Source: Notospermus geniculatus
Lineage: Eukaryota; Nemertea; Pilidiophora; Heteronemertea; Lineidae
Direction: 5' to 3'
NCBI GenBank assembly: GCA_002633025.1
Contig: NMRB01000003.1
Coordinates: 939,838 to 1,003,837, forward strand
Length of the DNA: 64,000 bases
Shown here: one piece after another, positions 10,531 to 24,661 of the stretch
Position numbering within the stretch: position 1 is the first letter of the stretch
How the letters are laid out: every line of letters starts with the position of its first letter
Notes under the pieces: generated by a model
The model's input: only the letters and a program-made list of their open reading frames with translations
Database searches by the model: none
Told to the model about the DNA's origin: nothing
Program-made: the position numbers and the translations under genes

Positions 10531-13111
10531 CTGAAAAAGAGAGACAGAAATCATGAAAGAGGGAGTGGAAAGCTTGGCAGCTGTCACCAGGAGGTCATGG
10601 GTTTGATTGCGTGTTGGAACATGAAGAGGACATCAACTCTCTGTCTTTGAGCACACAAAGTTTTACTGGGAGGCAGTTTCCTCCTGCATTCTGTTAGATT
10701 GCTCTGGGTCTGCAGAGCCAGTTATGCCAGGGACGGATCCAGGATTTTGGGAAAGAGGGGGCGCACTGTGCTAGAAAGATTGAAATCTGCGGTGAATTTC
10801 AATGATTTGCTCCAAATTTCAGAACTTTACAGTCAATTTTGCACTCCGTTGGCTAAAAGGGGGGGGGGGTGCGGCGGGTGTGCCCCCCTTGGATCCGCGT
10901 CTGAACATCCTGTTGAATCATGTGGACCTATTACTGTATTATGATTTATCTCAATTTACACAATGTACTGAAATCAACGCGAAAAAAACGTCTTGAAATA
11001 CATTTCCCAATGGCACCCTTGATAAAATGCCGAGATTGAAATGTACTATTGGTGATTTGTGTGTGTCTTTTTTAAAGTAGTTTTCACCACAATCTTAATC
11101 AAGTAATCTGATAATCTAATAGGAAAGTTCCCCTGATAATTTTTAGGAATCTGACTGGCACCAGGTAAATATATGAACAAAACTTCAGGTTTTTATGCAC
11201 TGTAACTGTTTAATATGACAAGAATAGGAGAATGCCTTCCACCTCACTTCCCTGCCCCTCCAAGTTGTACGGTAGCCTACTGGTCATTTGAAGTATCAGC
11301 AAGGTAAATACCGCCAATCACCTTCAGAAAGGCACCAGCCTGGGTGTAGACGGGTGAATAATGATGTTGAAAAAAAATAGCAAATCTATTTCTCCGTCAT
11401 CAATTTTTTTATCCAATCTTTCGCGGTAGCTGTTCACAATATCGTAAGACCCCCACACACCTCTCATCATACATTGTAACGATGCTGTGGCAGACTACAC
11501 AAATATTGTTCAATATCACCCATCATAAACCGATTACCGTGTGATATGGCTGTCATTTAAGTGGTATATGATGAAAATTTATTCGCCCGTAGATCATGTG
11601 TAACATTTCGTATTGTTGTAATTCCTCCTTGTGTGACAATTATTATGGGAAAATACCTCATCAATCAGGCCTCTGATTGAATTTGCTGCCACGTATGTCA
11701 GGAAGAGGGGAACCTCATTTTCAAGTGTCACTCAGGTTATTTCTGGTCAATTTGGAGATGTCAACCGTTCCATTTTCAAAACGAAACAAATGGAATTGTT
11801 CATCGTCTGCTCACACAGCTGAGACTGTCTTAGAGAAAACCTTCATTGCCGTGTTGTTGTGCATCACCGGGCTTTTTACTGAACCACACTCTACAGTGTA
11901 TATCACAACATGCAGCTTCAAAATGACCAGGAAACAGCAGGAACAGTAGAACAGTTACATGTACCCTTGGCTTTTCGGTTCACATGTACTGTTGCAAGAC
12001 AGTCAGAAATGTGTCAATCACTTTAATTGCAATTAAACAATGCAGCAGTAAAGCTTTTCATTTAATGTACTTTTTCTTATAAGAAAGAGAGTTTGCCTAG
12101 ATTTCATTCATTTTGATCCTTTTGAAAGACCAGCACCATAGCAACCTAGAAACCCTTCGCTACGCAGCAAGTCGCTATTCTTTTCAACCATTCTCTTAGA
12201 CGCAGGTACTAGCCTAAGATTCACGAATGAAATTGACTGGGCCATTCTAAAAACACATCTGAGCGCAAACGGTGGCAATATTACACACGGCGAAATCCAC
12301 AACATCATTTTCCCATTTAATCGTCCGGGAATGAACGGCTCGACAAACCAAGCAAGAAATCGCTTCCTCCCATGGATCGCACATGTCCCCAGTTCATTTC
12401 CTGTATTTCACCTGCACAGAATAACAATGTCACTGACTGATTGTGCCAAATGTATGTGAAACATGATTTGCCGGCATTTCAAATTCACTGACAGTTTCCC
12501 GGAAGTTATTGACCTTCATACATAGTATATTCATTTCCTTCAGTTGATGTTTCGGTTTTTGTCAACTTTGCCTGACAGTTCATTTCTAAGTTGTACCAAT
12601 CTACTTTGATAATATGATGTAAGATATTTTTAGTAAGCTGTTTTACATATGCATTTGCTCGTATTCACATATTGTTCAATGATTATTTGCAACCAAGGAC
12701 TTTCAAATCTAAATTCGTATTGCAGGTGGACCAGCTACAGCAAAGACATGTAAGAGGGCACTACTGCATGCACTGAGCACTTGCCTGCGTATATTGCATG
12801 TTGTGGGCGATTTTGGTGGTGGTTTGATTAAAGAAGCCCAACATGGAGAAGGATTTGCCAATGATTAATCCCATTACAGCTGATTGCTTGCAATTACCAC
12901 GATCTAGATGCAGATCTCGCCAACTGGAGTCGTGACTCTTAGTGCCAGAATAAGCAAGGGAATGCGCAGTGGGATAATGTATTTACTAATTGCTGTTTGT
13001 GTTAAGAAAGAGCAACCACACATTTCTTGGTGCAGGGATGGAGGGGCCTAGTTTACTAGCAGCTTACAAGGACCAAGTCATTTGAAGGATTTTCTCAGAC
13101 AAACAACTTAC
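10531..13111 (-). other. Intron between KIF26 exons 3 and 4
   Basis: A 2.6-kb phase-0 intron with perfect donor GTAAGT and pyrimidine-rich acceptor. It holds one GGATCC-ended dispersed element (10731-10899). I see no other gene. Confidence 0.85.
10731..10899. mobile_element. GGATCC-ended dispersed element, copy 1
   Basis: It starts GGACGGATCCAGGATTTT and ends CCCCCCTTGGATCCGC, so the termini are short inverted repeats around GGATCC next to G-runs and C-runs. The interior (AGAGGGGGCGCACTGTGCT, then TTGAAATCTGCGGTGAAT) is closely shared with the element at 26051-26199. It carries no coding capacity; the class (MITE or SINE-like) is uncertain. Confidence 0.7.
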
Positions 13112-13321
13112 CAAAGAGTCATCTTCAGAAAACACTGCATCGAAGGCAAACATCTTCGGCGCCGACGACCCCGCCTTGCGCTGAGATGGTGCCGTGTAGC
13201 CATTGTATGTCGACGGATCATGTAGTGTAACCTGTTTCTTGCGTGGATCTACTCCAATGAAGGAAGGCCCCTGATCTCCAGCTCGGTTAGGATCCTGACA
13301 TATCCTTAGCATTACCTTCAC
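13112..13321 (-). CDS. KIF26: KIF26-like kinesin, coding exon 3 (start of motor domain)
   Basis: Seventy codons in phase 0 at both ends. The exon opens with VKVMLRI, the first beta strand of the motor. It continues through SFIGVDPRKKQVTLHDP and closes with PKMFAFDAVFSEDDSL, the kinesin F.FD.VF signature. VDPRKKQ and the PKMFAFDAVF spacing are specific to the KIF26 family. The linker between them (about residues 38-54 of the exon) is rich in Ser, Ala and Gly and is expected to vary. The acceptor is TTATCATTTCAG (AG at 13323-13322) and the donor is TTTG|GTAAGT (GT at 13111-13110), a perfect consensus. The open frame extends upstream into the intron but that part resembles nothing. Confidence 0.95.
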
Positions 13322-16300
13322 CTGAAATGATAAAGAGAGGAAAATTTGGAGAAAGGTTGACTGATTACTGATTTTAGGACCATAAGGATGTCTGATGAAA
13401 GAGTATAAATGGCCTACAATACGAATCTTTGTGAAGTTCACATCATGGGCACACCGATCCAGCATCACCATGGATGAAATACATGTATTGTTTACATGTC
13501 GATTTTTAAGGCCCGGGCCCACCGAGGCAAGCAAATTAACTTGTGGAGTGAGGAAAACCAGCAAGCCCTTTGAAAAGAAGGAACCACAAGCAACCTGTCC
13601 AGAAAGATATCAGCTTGTGGCAGGCCTTGTCGTCAGAATTCATTCGGTGGTTTCAGCTGAAGTTGACCAAACTACTGAAGGATTCCTGCACAAATTAACA
13701 GCACAGGAAAGCAAGTCAAGCATTTTTGCAGAGATTGCATGATACCAGAATGAGTCAGAGACCTGTATATGGTATAAAACACAATTACATTAGTGAAATC
13801 TGATCAGATGAAGGAACCAAATCATTGACCATTTCATATGAAGAACGACAGAAAAATCCTGTACGTATGTCTGGAAATTGGTAAAAGATGTAGAGTATCA
13901 TTCTCAGCAATATTGAGTTGAAATCGAATACATGACATTTTCGGACACTGCACAATCTGATGATGTTGTCTTTTCTCCCAATGAGCTTGCATCAACATTG
14001 GTTTCAAGTAACTCGCATGGCTGGAGAAGTAACATCATTGTTGCTTCATCAGGTCAAGAACTTGTCGAGCATCTTCGAGGAATTCTTCTTTTCTCCAATT
14101 AGACCAGAAGAAGTAATAATCATCAACAAAGAAACAATCCTGAAACAGTCCTGTTTCTCCTGAGTGAAATGAAACGTACAGTGTATATCATATGAAACAC
14201 TGCGATGCAATCAAGTTTCCAACGTTCAAAATCATCTCTGTACCACACAGCTTTTTTCAGTTTCCTCAAAGCTGAATGGGATCTTGGGTCCAACACAAAT
14301 TACCTTTCTAAATGATTGCTACCAATAGTTCATTGACCCTTTAGAACTGCACTGACGATACCCAATAGATTGCAGCCGAGACTACAGTAAATTCCATGTA
14401 ATAAATCAAGCAATTGAAGACCACAGAGCTTGAGTGTGGTGCTTAATGGCAACCACCCTTGGAGAGAAAGTGGTAAAAACGTAAAGTACTTCCAACACCC
14501 CATCAATAACTCCAACATTCTTTTCTTGATATTGGCAATGTTTTGAATAGATTCACCTGAGTTAGCATAGCATGATGAACCAGTTCAGTAACAGTGCTAT
14601 TAACGAAAGCTATGGTTTACGACTACCACCATGGTAATTTGTTCCTTAGTTTTTGTACTTGCACTTCTGTGAAGTGTAATAGTTGTGGGAGAGGAACACA
14701 AGATTGTGAACAAAAGAAGCTATCTCTGCAACTCTTAGAGGTAAAGGCAGTATCTCAAGTTGAGATCAGTGGGGACATGGTCAATTGAAGGAACAGCTGT
14801 ATCATGTACTATCAAGTGCACTGCCGTGTACAATGTAGTCATTACTTCAACTGATCCACCCCCCTCTGATTCTCAATGAAGATTGCCTTTGAACATAGGT
14901 GAGCAGAACTAAGGGTGTGGCATACTGGTAAACTCCAGCCGAGAATGATGATTTCTGGACTTCAGAAAATGGCTTTCCCCCCGAAGACCAACAAGAACTT
15001 GACTTCATGAAACAAGGGTTAGTGACATGACGATGATCAATTCATATTTTAATCTTGTGCCAATCTCCGATAACTCAGACTACGAATGACACCACTTGAA
15101 TAATAATTCAAGAATCAACCAGTGGCATGTTTGCACATGATTAACAGTCAAATCTATCCTTTCATAACCCATTTTCGAGAAATATGAAGAAATGCTCTGA
15201 CTCATTGTAAATGTCAATATGAAACTAATCGAAATCGCATAAAAACCTGACGGACATCTTCACCGAAGCATCCAATCCTGGATTTCAATTAGCAACATTC
15301 GCAATCCCGTCAAAACACATGTGCAGCGGCATCCCACAATGAATATGAGCTCGGAATTGACATGAATGCATCTCAATCAAAACGTGATCGTAGCCGTTAA
15401 TGTCCGTTTTAAGGAATGATACAATATTTTTGTAAATATTTACGCATCATCTGAGTTTGACGGAAATCAGCAAAAAATGCTCGTATTCCATTACATCAGG
15501 GAATGATGAGAATGTGAGCAAATATGATGTTTTGTATTGGAATTAACGTCGCTGTGAGTGCCAACAAATAACCATAACTCTGATGGATTCAGTCTTGCTG
15601 CTGTACTACACTCACAGCTTTCTGTTTTAAAACAACTGGAAGATGTTTACTTACGAACTTCCAAAACAATATTTGGATGAAAACTTTGTACGCAACTTCG
15701 TTTTCTTTATTGGGAAGCCTGTGGAAGCCACACTGTGAACAGCCCACACATATGGCAGTCTGCTAAACAGTTTCTTGTTTAGTATGTTCAACACCTTGTC
15801 AGTGTTTCTTTTCAAGTGATGTATGAGGTAGATTGAAGTGATTTAATGGTAATTATTGGGAAAGATGGCCAAAGCCACTAAAACACACTCCTTCTAGGAA
15901 GCTAACATTCATCTACCTTGGCTTAACTATGGGAACTCATTTCAAGAAGGCAATCCAAGACGATCTTGAAACAGCACTTTCTCAAGTGGATGTAACAATC
16001 TAATCCCATACTGAGATAATTTATCTGATTTTTTGAGACTGCATAGGCTGTAGGATCTGCTGACTGGGTAGTCTTATCCAGAAGCGTTAAGCTAAGGGAA
16101 GGTGAGATTTGTGCTCGTGGAACCTCCCAGAACAATTACAAACCACATCGAAGACAACTTCAAAGAAGCAACAGCCTTTTCAGTAAACCACTTCAATCAT
16201 GGAAATTAAACGGAGTGAACTCATCAATAAAGATTGTAATTAACATCATTGAGTGGCAAATGATTTGAAAACTACATGCTCCACAGACTGGAGAGATCAG

Positions 16301-18227
16301 AATCATTAGTAGTAAAAATGAAATGAAAACCTTGATGATTCAAGGAAAGCAGATGTTAAGATAGCCGAGGTGCTTTTTCTTAGCATAGCCATTCTAAGCG
16401 AAATGTTCCATCTTCAATTGCCAGGTAATGAGATTTGCAAACTTGGGTAGTTCATTGTAGATACAAGTTCATATCATTATCAGACTCATTCTTGACTTCA
16501 AGGATGAGAAATCTTGGGAAGATTCGACTCAGTGTTGACGGTCAGAACTCTGATATTCTTTCACCTTCTTTCAGTTAAAATGCCAGAAGGACTCTGCCTT
16601 TAAGTATCAACGCTAGTTCCTTACATCATGAAATATTGAATCACACGTCAAAACCATAGCCTCTGGATTAGCCTTAGTTACCTTTGGTGAAATACTGTTT
16701 TGCAAATTAGCACAGAGAACGAGAGAGAAAGCAACTGTTGCTTGCTGCATGGTACATACCCTGGCAGCATTGACCACAGCAACAATATTATTGTCTGACA
16801 TCCTATTAGCATCGACCATCTGCGGATGTTGGTTTTGTTGCATCAGCTGATTGGCAACTTTGTAACCAAGCCACAAGTCCGCCGTCAGCGGACTCGCCAC
16901 TTCCATGCAGCGTAGAGTCTCATTTCCTCTCTGTCATCAGCGAACAGGAAGCTTCGCCGAGTGCTATTGTTAGACTCACTTGGCAAGCCATTGTAGCGTT
17001 ATGTTGCTTGTCAACATGACATACTTCTAATCAGGCTGTTTCATCTTGACACAGGTTCAACATTGGCGTCTTTTTTTCATCAAGAACTATTGATTAGATT
17101 GAGTTATCCTCCTCTTTCGAGTGCTGGTATTTGCAAGGGTAGAAGTCCATACATTCGTTGGCCTACTTCAAGGTCTGGATCTTGTGTTGCCAAAACACAG
17201 GCTGCCTTCAGCTCTTTGAAATCTTACAAAGATTTTGCATGCACTTATGCAAATCATGTTTTGTACCTTCAGTTTCTAACCACCACTCGCAGGCAACATC
17301 ATAAAGACATGTAGTTATGCATGTCTTCAACTAACCTTGATAATGATTTATTATGATTGATTAACACCATGTACATTTTCTTAAACATTGCAAGGCTAGT
17401 CCATCAAATCACAACCTGTCATTTCCTATACGTTACCAGGCATGTTTACTTACAAGGACAAAAAGAAAGCTACTTCGGAGGCAGCTCACGAGTCCAGGCA
17501 ACAGGATTTTTTTCTGCAATACATCAAGTTGCATACCGAACCTTCTTTTTATTCAATGCCGTCATTGTTGTCAGCTTGGTGCAAAGGGATGCAAGAAAAA
17601 TGCGACTTCATGGAAGATGCTCAAACTGCATCCATAATGATGCTGAGAAAGTCATGCAAGAATTGCAGTGTCTTGTGAATGGTCTGATGGTTACATGAAG
17701 AGCACTCACTTGTCAAGTCACTGAAACCAGACAGGCCAACTCTAGTTGGCTTATGAATATCAGATTCGGTTGCTTTGGAATCTCAGCACCTGTCACCTCC
17801 ATGATTCTGAAGATCTTTCCTGTTCAGGCGATACAGCCGATGACTCCGACCATCCAACCCACAAAGGGCAACTTTAACAGAGATTACCCAGCTTCATGTG
17901 CAGTTGATGGGCTATAAGTACCATCATACTAGCAAGAGCTATTTCCCTTCCATATTGAGCCCTTTCCGGACAAACCTCTTCTTATATGTAGTACTTCCAA
18001 TAATGGATTCTTCCTCTTGACAAACAATAGCTGAGATTGATTTTGGTTCATGTTTTCATTTGGTAACTTGTGATGCGTACTCAGTATGGTCCAGTGTCAA
18101 CAGTCAACATAATATGCCAATAATCTTAACAGTACTCAGACTTACATGGTATAATTTTCCAAGATGATTACTTCATCAAGGTTGTTTGGTTGCATGAACT
18201 TGGCTACAGTCTGGTATGCATCTTTGC

Positions 18228-18322
18228 ATCCTCCGACAGCAAAGTTTTACTCGCTCCCCTTCATCCACTCCTGTGTAAGCTAATGAAGAGGAGCAAGACC
18301 AAAACCTTGCTATGGAAGGATG
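18228..18322. mobile_element. Hairpin element family (CATCCTCC ends), copy 1
   Basis: About 95 bp that folds on itself: CATCCTCCGACAGCAAAGTT at the left pairs with CTTGCTATGGAAGGATG at the right, with CTCCCCTTCATCCACTC opposite AAGAGGAGCAAGACC. It is a diverged relative of 30938-31042, sharing the ATGAAGAGGAGCAAGACC core. Confidence 0.65.
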
Positions 18323-19085
18323 GCATCTCTGTAAAGGAATCTTTCAGGTGGTCACCAAAATGGCTAGCCACAGGTAAGAACCTGTTCCTCTGATTGTTTC
18401 TTTGATGCCAATGAAAGGACACCATTGGTAAAATCTTGCAAAAGTGGCACCTTCAATGGGACTGATCCAAGAGTGTGCATGACCTTGACATTGTACTTGA
18501 AGTTTCTTTCCCTGCAAATCATTCTCATTGGTTTCAGTCTACCACTTCTTACAATTACTTTATCGTGACATCAGCTATTTATGGTTTAGGAAAAGAATGC
18601 CAAAATAAACTCCCAAGGCTCCAGACCATTTAAATTTAAGACCACATTGTGCGGTGAATGCAATTTAAATCATCAGTAATCCGCAAACATGGAATAGGTT
18701 TCTACGGGAGCACTGAATGCAAATTTACGATCCACGTTTAATCATGATTGAAACATTGATGAGGTAGCAACTCATATTGGATGATTTTGTCTCCAGCGAT
18801 CTCCACGTATTTCCTCCGTGGCCATTAAGGGTGGGTCCCTCCCAGAATACTGATGAGAAGAAGGGAGAGGTTTTCCATGTTATGATACGAGACAGTGCGA
18901 TGACTAGTTTTGGTGATTAACTGCAAGGTATTTGATGGAAAGGTGTGGAAAAAGTATCAGGAGGCATGTTACAGGATCAATGACGACCATCAAGATATCC
19001 ACAAAAGCAATGGTAATGATGGAACAGCCCCACTGCCGCCACCAATCTTGTGCTGATCCACCAAAGGCCAAATATGATCGTTGTG

Positions 19086-19171
19086 CATCGGCCACCACAG
19101 GGGTTTTTAGAGTGTATGGAGAGGAACGAGACCAAAGCCTACTACATGTAGCTAGCTGCTGTGGGAGGATG
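19086..19171. mobile_element. Hairpin element family, copy 2 (degraded)
   Basis: The right end CTGCTGTGGGAGGATG is exact for the family and the left side (CCACCACAGGGGTTTTT) is a decayed version of the other arm. The middle holds GAGAGGAACGAGACC, corresponding to GAAGAGGAGCAAGACC in the other copies. Confidence 0.5.
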
Positions 19172-20397
19172 ACGTTGTGGGCCTTCTCTTCAAATGAGCC
19201 TCTTCTTTACTGTCCCCCATAGGTTTACACCAGGGATGAAGATTTCCACAGCGAAACTTGCTTATCTTTGCAAAATGAAAAGCATCAAGCTATTATTCTA
19301 TCAACATCAGACAAAATTTTGGATAGGCTACATCTTGTGGTGCGGTCAGATGCTTCGAGATGCAAGCCAGTTGTGGGACAACGTCACCACAAGCTACAAA
19401 CCGACTCAGTGCATTCAAACATAATCACTCTGTCAATGAACTCTTTCCATGAGGTCATTAGGCAAGATTGGTGAACATTTATCATGACCACTGGGACAGA
19501 TCACAGATCCTAACTGGGTGGCGATCGCTAAACACCCATAAACAGGGATTATTGAACCAGAGTTCTTCTAATTGAATGGACAAATTAAATCTATGTAATA
19601 AGTTAGATGGTGTAGTGGCTCAGAGAGAACGATACCAAACTCTATGATGTGACTTCCACATTTACCCATCAGTCCCTAATCATCAACTCGTTGTAGAGCC
19701 ATATTCCCTACTGCGGTTCCAAGGTACCACGTACTACAGTGCCAAGGAGCTATGCTTCCAAGGAGCTACCACATCAACACGAGCAGAACGGAGGAGACTT
19801 GTCGTTCCTAAGATGCATCGCCGATGAATCGTCATGCACCTCAATCTTGACAAGAAATCCTGATGATCGCCTCATTCCCCATCGAATTCCCTGTCCAATG
19901 CGAGCTAGCAAATCACGCGTGGCGAAGTCTCGGATAAGACCAGACATTGTTTATTGATATTACGTCCAATTGCAGTAAGCTGCCATTTGAAATTATATAT
20001 TGTTGTCGAGATTCATTTGGAGGCAATCACGTTGTGATAGCGTCTGCCAGGGAAAACATAAATACTGTCCCTCGGTCTACCTGCTGGACTAAGAGTCTGA
20101 TTGAGACGCTAAATCGTTGCATATTTCATAAGTTCGGTAGTGTTATCTTGATTGATAGTATTGAATCAAGGCTATAAATGTTAAATGTAGTGTTAAGTGA
20201 TAGGGGGTGAGGCTGCGAACAGAATTTTATTTATCCTGCTAATGATGGCATTGGTTTCTTTTCTTGCTGGCTGAGTGTTGCGTATTAGTCATACGTATCC
20301 ACTTCACAAGTTAAGTTGGTGGAAGTATTCAGGGCGAGAAGTGGTAAAAGTCATTACTAAAGTGAGAAAGTAATACTCTGGTAGAATAGAGCCCATG

Positions 20398-20558
20398 CAT
20401 CTATTACCAGGTCACTAAACTGGAGCTCTAACTTCAACATCTATTACCAGGTCACTAAAGTGGAACTCTAACTTCAACATCTATTACCAGGTCACTATAG
20501 TGGAGCTCTAACTTCAACATCTATTACCAGGTCACTAAAGTGGAGCTCTAACTTCAAC
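20398..20558. repeat. 40-bp tandem repeat, four units
   Basis: Four head-to-tail 40-bp units, each beginning CATCTATTACCAGGTCACTA and ending GCTCTAACTTCAA, differing at one or two bases. Three units recur at 21185-21303, but only because that stretch is the overlapping contig. Confidence 0.9.
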
Positions 20559-21929
20559 AAAATCCCCGCCCACACCCAAAGGCCGAAACTGACGGTACAG
20601 AAACATACTTTTGCAGCATAAGGGAAGGGCTCGCACCCCCGCAGATTTGTTCAGAAGACTTTTTTGGCAACCCCCGTAAAGGATTAATTCCCCCTGAAAC
20701 AAGCCAGATGGAGAAGATGCTGGAGTGATACGGCATGTACGGCAGGCACGGTAATCTAATGGCTGCTAAACGCCACTGATAAGCCAAAACAACTGTCATG
20801 TTCGGAATGAGCCCTCGGAGAAAAACAAGTCATCAAATCTTTAGAGCCAGCTCAGCCAGACTGGGGAAAAACGTGTCAGTAGGTACACGCTTCTGAGCAC
20901 CGGGGAGCATTACACGATAATGTTTCATTTGGCACCTCATGTCTTATTAATTGCTGGTGTGTCATTCAGCATGCAGCGGAATACAAACTATTTGTAGTGC
21001 GGCAAAAAACGTGGCCCTGAGAATGCCACGGTGTGTGCAGATGGTGCCAGCCGCAGCCATGCAATTCAATTTCTTTATATAAATGATGAAGAGGATAAAA
21101 CCACGAAATCCCTGTTGCCTGCTACGATTGATGAGTGTTTAAGAAATGCGTAGATGCCATTTGTTACAAAAACAAAAGCACATNATCTATTACCAGGTCA
21201 CTAAAGTGGAGCTCTAACTTCAACATCTATTACCAGGTCACTATAGTGGAGCTCTAACTTCAACATCTATTACCAGGTCACTAAAGTGGAGCTCTAACTT
21301 CAACAAAATCCCCGCCCACACCCAAAGGCCGAAACTGACGGTACAGAAACATACTTTTGCAGCATAAGGGAAGGGCTCGCACCCCCACAGATTTGTTCAG
21401 AAGACTTTTTTGGCAACCCCAGTAAAGGATTAATTCCCCCTGAAACAAGCCAGATGGAGAAGATGCTGGAGTGATACGGCATGTACAGCAGGCACGGTAA
21501 TCTAATGGCTGCTAAACGCCACTGATAAGCCAAAACAACTGTCATGTTCCGAATGAGCCCTCGGAGAAAAACAAGTCATCAAATCTTTAGAGCCAGCTCA
21601 GCCAGACTGGGGAAAAACGTGTCAGTAGGTACACGCTTCTGAGCACCGGGGAGCATTACACGATAATGTTTCATTTGGCACCTCATGTCTTATTAATTGC
21701 TGGTGTGTCATTCAGCATGCAGCAGAATACAAACTATTTGTAGTGCGGCAAAAAACGTGGCCCTGAGAATGCCACGGTGTGTGCAGATGGTGCCAGCCGC
21801 AGCCATGCAATTCAATTTCTTTATATAAATGATGAAGAGGATAAAACCACGAAATCCCTGTTGCCTGCTACGATTGATGAGTGTTTAAGAAATGCGTAGA
21901 TGCCATTTGTTACAAAAACAAAAGCACAT
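20439..21929. repeat. Tandem duplicate pair split by one N (unmerged contig overlap 1)
   Basis: 20439-21183 and 21185-21929 are both 745 bp and nearly identical, with the single N at 21184 exactly between them. The first base after the N matches 20439 and the last base before it matches 21929, the geometry of two contigs whose overlap was not merged. The few differences are single substitutions, as between haplotypes. Confidence 0.85.
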
Positions 21930-22585
21930 TGACAGTTGCACAGTGTTTGATGGAAGACCAATAGAAACACCATTTTACGGTAATTCTCAATATTCATTCA
22001 TTTTTGTCTGAGTGAAGTATCTCGCCTAATTTATAAGAACTGATAAAAAGAATCTCGTTATTTGTATAAGGCATGGTTAGGATTATAAATTGTTATAGCT
22101 GTGGAAGACAGGTTGATGTTGTAGGCACGAGCATCAGATGGGTTTTCAACGGAATTGCTCTGCACTGCGGGCAATTAATCACAACAAGTAAGCTATAACT
22201 GTCAATCGTCTGCAGCACAGAGCGTTTTCTGACAAATAAAGAATATTTCCACGATGTTCCACAGGAATTGTTGGTTAGTGTAGTTATGTTGTTTGTAGCC
22301 TCAGCTTCTGGTCAAAAGCATGTGTACAGATGCAGCTGACTGTTATGGGCAAGAGTTGACTTGCATGGATGCAACTGGGTGTTGTGGGCCAGCGAAGACT
22401 CACATGTAACCCAGAATTAACCCAGGAGGGTCTAACCTGATCACAGCTAACAGATGACACCAACCATGTAACCTACATTGTATGATTACATAATTGGACC
22501 TCTGACGATGCCATTAGATAAATTCCCATCTGAACTGATACAATGATGATTAACATGATTTCCAGATTAAAATGTGCTTGGAATT

Positions 22586-22650
22586 CAAAGGTATTGATGC
22601 AGTCCAACAGAGATCTTCAAAGGTATTGATGCAGTCCAACAGAGATCTTT
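22586..22650. repeat. Local direct duplication, about 31 bp, two copies
   Basis: TTCAAAGGTATTGATGCAGT followed by CCAACAGAGATCT occurs twice in direct succession. No function is apparent. Confidence 0.85.
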
Positions 22651-24660
22651 CCAACCATTTACTCTGTTTTTTACTCCAACGTCAATAATGTCAATGCAAT
22701 TCTTCCAAATGAAGGCAAAAAACGAATATCACTCATAAAACTGCAAAATTGATTAAAAAACTAACACCATCACACTCAAGATTGCAGATGTAAAAGTGCT
22801 CATGAATTTCTACTATTTGCACAGATGCTGCTGAATAGGACAATTATTGACAGAACTGTCAACTGTAGTCATGATGTGAATAAACTAGTCATAGAAATTC
22901 TCTCAACAATCAGCAAAATTCATTTCACATTGATCAAGAGAATCCTCAACAATCTAAGAATTCATGGAAGTGTCTTCATTTCCTCTTGATGGGACAAGTA
23001 CGCTAAGGATTCTGTCAAGATTTTTCTGGCGATCCGCAAAAAAAGATTCACACATCTTCGTGAAGGAATCTTTTTGCAAGTCTCAATCCAAATCTGAAGT
23101 AGCTAACAGGATATTATCTCAGATGAAGTTCCTAAAATCTTTCCATATTCCTTTTTTTGAGTCCTTCCATTGCTGCTACTGGCACCACTTTTGGTGCAGT
23201 CTGTAGAAAGGTAAGAACTAAACAGTAAAGATCACCCCTCCCCCCACAGCCCCACCCCTCACTCCAAATGTTTGGCCTCCAGTGGTAAATGTTGCTCTTC
23301 AAGTTGCTGTTGACCACCTTGTTTACAAACATTGGGAACCACCACGTCACAATCCTCTACTACAATGGATACTCCCCCATTCCGCACACCATGACAAATC
23401 TCCCCCCTGTGGCACCCATTCAGTAGTCCAAATTATGACACGTTCATGATGCCATCATGATCAGTCATTTTTCTCGTATACACCAGGCGGCAAATTAGCA
23501 ATGATTACAAGCACATTCTCGTTGGCAATAAAAGCAAGCGAGTGGTCCCTTCGGTGTAAAGCAATCAATTACCTAAGACATCCCCACAGGGGATAAAAGT
23601 TCTCAAAATGGTGATTTGGATTCTACGTGTTTCTGGAATTGTTCTTCTCGGGAACTCCTGTTACGGTTTCGTCGACGCCTCAACTCCCATCAGGGATGTG
23701 ATGTATTACCACAATATGTTCAAAGCATCGAAATGGTTCTACTAAACATCACCACCATTTATCAGTCGCGGAATGTCCCATTTGAATGACGAGGCACATA
23801 ACGGTAAATTCCCAAGTCAAGTATTACACTTCTTCCTTTAGACAATTGGTATTTTTGGTAAGAATGGGTCATAAAACTTGGACATAAACCATGGAATGAA
23901 AGGCAAGCGTTTTGGTTTCTTCGATCTGAGGAATTAAGGATGATTCAGCAATGGATGAGATAGCTCTTCAGGAGAAGTGGTCACCATAATAGGAAGAGCA
24001 AGCAATTAACAATGCTTTATGACCAACCATCAAGATGATAAGTAGAAGTGGCTTAAACGTTGCCATCAGGGCAGATGGTTGAGGGTGAACATGTAGTGTG
24101 CTCAGGAATCTGCTGTCGCTGATAATCAAGAGCCACACGTCTGCCAACAGCGACAGGAGTAAGCTATTGATACATCAGTAATCAGTATTGCATCATTCAT
24201 TGATGGCAGGAACAGCAACTTCCCTCCTCCTCCACTAGCAGCTTTCTTCCCCAATTCACAGCGAAAATCAACAGAGGCAACAAACCACTGCACTCGGATC
24301 ACACACATTCACAGGGGGTCCACTGCTTTGCAAGATAGCCATTCTTCTGCCCGACTTCATCAGAATAAAGGAAAGTAATGAACCGAGTGTTATATGGCTT
24401 CTCGTCAAGAAATTGGAACCGACAGTTGGTTCCAGTGGTCATTTGTACTGGCATCTAATCTATGTTTCTTCTACTCTTATTCCATTAGAGTGGGACACCG
24501 CTGTTAAAGAAACCTTCAGGAATGACGGATGCTTTCTTTAATTGAAAGGTGTATTGATTACAGAGGTCAAAATGAAAAGAAATGACCAATGTGGGACCGG
24601 ACTTGATATTCTTAAACAGAGAGGTGTCCTCCTTTCAGATATGTCAGCTCATGGAGGTTG

Positions 24661-24661
24661 N
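24661..24661. other. Single undetermined base
   Basis: One N with no matching sequence on both sides, so unlike the other single Ns it does not mark a visible overlap. It could be a contig join with no overlap or an uncalled base. Confidence 0.7.

Noticed and set aside
10591-10620. B-box-like GGTTTGATTGC sequence suggesting a tRNA or SINE
   Set aside because: No matching A box at the right distance and no cloverleaf.
16613-16906. 97-codon minus-strand frame that reads moderately protein-like
   Set aside because: Does not match any kinesin segment, and the exons on either side join in phase without it.
20554-21545. An 81-codon minus-strand frame in two copies
   Set aside because: Same cause: contig overlap at 21184. 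No recognised domain, and the changes are amino-acid altering.
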